A stretch of DNA of 42,244 bases from Lachnospiraceae bacterium (lineage in GTDB: Bacteria; Bacillota; Clostridia; Lachnospirales; Lachnospiraceae), in assembly GCA_017469405.1 (NCBI GenBank), contig JAFUGL010000021.1:1-42244 (forward strand), written 5' to 3'. Position 1 is the first letter of the stretch. Every line of letters starts with the position of its first letter. The translations under genes and the position numbers were made by a program. The notes beneath the pieces are model-generated. The model saw nothing but the letters and a program-made list of their open reading frames with translations. It searched no databases and was not told the DNA's origin. This document shows positions 41,813 to 42,244 of the stretch, one piece after another.

Positions 41813-41974
41813 TTATTTGTCACTTGCTCCGCAAGCTGTTCCACATGCTGCCTTCTTATCGCCTGCTCCGCAAGCGGTTCCGCATGCCGCCTTTTTATCG
41901 CTTGCTCCACATGCGGTTCCGCATGCTGATGTTGCAGCGCCTTTAGACCATCCTGCAATGTTTGCTAATGCCAT
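41813..41974 (-). CDS. ACGX-repeat RiPP precursor peptide
   Basis: A 53-residue peptide behind a strong AGGAGG site nine bases before the ATG at 41974. Residues 1-17 (MALANIAGWSKGAATSA) form a short leader. The core is three tandem 13-residue repeats of CGTACGA(S/G)DKKAA type, with cysteines at 18, 22, 31, 35, 44 and 48. Each unit holds ACGTACGA, two ACG-x steps four residues apart. The repeats are also visible in DNA as 39-base units with silent changes, which shows selection on protein. No peptidase or transporter gene is adjacent on the minus strand within the window. Matured by the radical SAM enzyme downstream; the final product is unknown. Confidence 0.85.
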   Translation of the reverse strand: MALANIAGWSKGAATSACGTACGASDKKAACGTACGAGDKKAACGTACGASDK

Positions 41975-42044
41975 ACCCTTTTACCTCCTGTTATTATTCA
42001 GAAAACTTATTAAATGTGTTTTTCTGTATAATTTATTTTACACG

Positions 42045-42076
42045 TAAAAAAAGCGCATACAAGTACGCACTTTTTT
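42045..42076. terminator. Bidirectional terminator-like hairpin upstream of the precursor
   Basis: AAAAAAGCGC...GCACTTTTTT forms a stem with one mismatch, and T-runs follow on both strands. It separates the ACGX locus from whatever lies to the right. No gene on either strand ends directly at it in this window. Confidence 0.55.
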
Positions 42077-42212
42077 GTAAGTATGGAATTTCTTTTTTTT
42101 CACGCCAGAGTAAAATTTTTGTCGGAAAATGAATAAAGAGATAGGGGAATCCCTGAACTTGTGATAAAGTGTTAGTTGGCATAAAAAAAACACACACAAG
42201 GAGGAGTTCCCC

Positions 42213-42244
42213 ATGGAAGAGATTATACAATATTTTGCCGAGGT
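42213..42244 (+). CDS. Partial gene at window edge
   Basis: ATG at 42213 follows AAGGAGGAG at good spacing, and the first ten codons read MEEIIQYFAE before the window ends. The family cannot be named from ten residues. The upstream 42100-42212 stretch contains GGGGAA...TTCCCC as an inverted pair and an AT-rich segment; a transposase gene near an insertion-sequence end is possible but unproven. Confidence 0.45.
   Translation, partial: MEEIIQYFAE

Noticed and set aside
41707-41958. 83-residue minus-strand frame with HAEP..EQAI repeats
   Set aside because: It is an out-of-frame reading of the ACGX precursor repeats and has no ribosome site, whereas the precursor frame has AGGAGG and ends right after the third repeat.
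41817-42047. Plus-strand frame rich in PQAVPHAA repeats
   Set aside because: Antisense reading of the same repeats, without a ribosome site.

Overview
The window looks like chromosomal DNA from a low-GC Gram-positive anaerobe, most likely a Lachnospiraceae-type Clostridium relative (Butyrivibrio, Roseburia or Eubacterium kind). Grounds are the AT-rich base composition, AGGAGG ribosome binding sites, consensus TTGACA-N17-TATAAT promoters, an rpsF-ssb-rpsR operon with a zinc-type S18, a RelQ-type alarmone synthetase, SirTM and zinc-macrodomain proteins, and many family types common in that group. This is inference, since no rRNA is present. Nearly all genes lie on the minus strand, so in most operons the genes are read from high to low coordinates.

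Layout. 1-1103 is gene-free and repeat-rich: a truncated palindrome, two runs of degenerate 73-74 bp repeats, and a palindrome of nearly 300 bp. 1104-4237 is a NatAB-like ABC exporter operon with an XRE regulator and a small membrane protein. 4576-7822 is a two-component system. 8099-9004 is a nitrilase-like protein. 9092-11991 is a conserved-looking cassette (condensation-fold acyltransferase, zinc-ribbon membrane protein, HSL esterase). 12076-15214 holds AIM24, a small protein, tRNA-Thr, an HD hydrolase, tRNA-Pro and rpsF-ssb-rpsR with a likely S6:S18 leader. 15315-19922 holds convergent relQ and a 1220-residue surface protein. 20150-21883 is a Ser/Thr kinase divergent from an XRE-like regulator. 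21894-26293 holds secreted and membrane proteins and an Rpn-type nuclease with a small HTH protein. 26455-28729 holds a zinc peptidase, two paralogous Cys-rich miniproteins and a DRE-TIM aldolase. 28828-31490 is a MerR-controlled ABC transporter operon. 31635-37578 holds a DUF4230 protein, a lipoprotein, an EAL protein, a NUDIX hydrolase and a GGDEF protein. 37734-41974 is the most interesting part.

The 37.7-42.0 kb block reads as one minus-strand gene train: a 53-residue precursor with three ACGTACGA(S/G)DK repeats, a radical SAM/SPASM maturase, an MDR oxidoreductase, a zinc macrodomain ADP-ribosyl hydrolase and a class-M sirtuin (SirTM). The first two form a RiPP system of the 'ACGX' type. 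The last two form a protein ADP-ribosylation/de-ribosylation pair. The GcvH-L and lipoate ligase partners of described SirTM operons are not in the window. An ADP-ribose-pyrophosphatase-like NUDIX gene lies 1.2 kb beyond the sirtuin.

A second window-wide theme is a set of long imperfect intergenic palindromes (about 44 to 294 bp). Most begin at, or a few bases after, a stop codon. Four share a TTGTCRCA/TGYGACAA motif. They look like a dispersed 3'-end repeat family rather than ordinary terminators.
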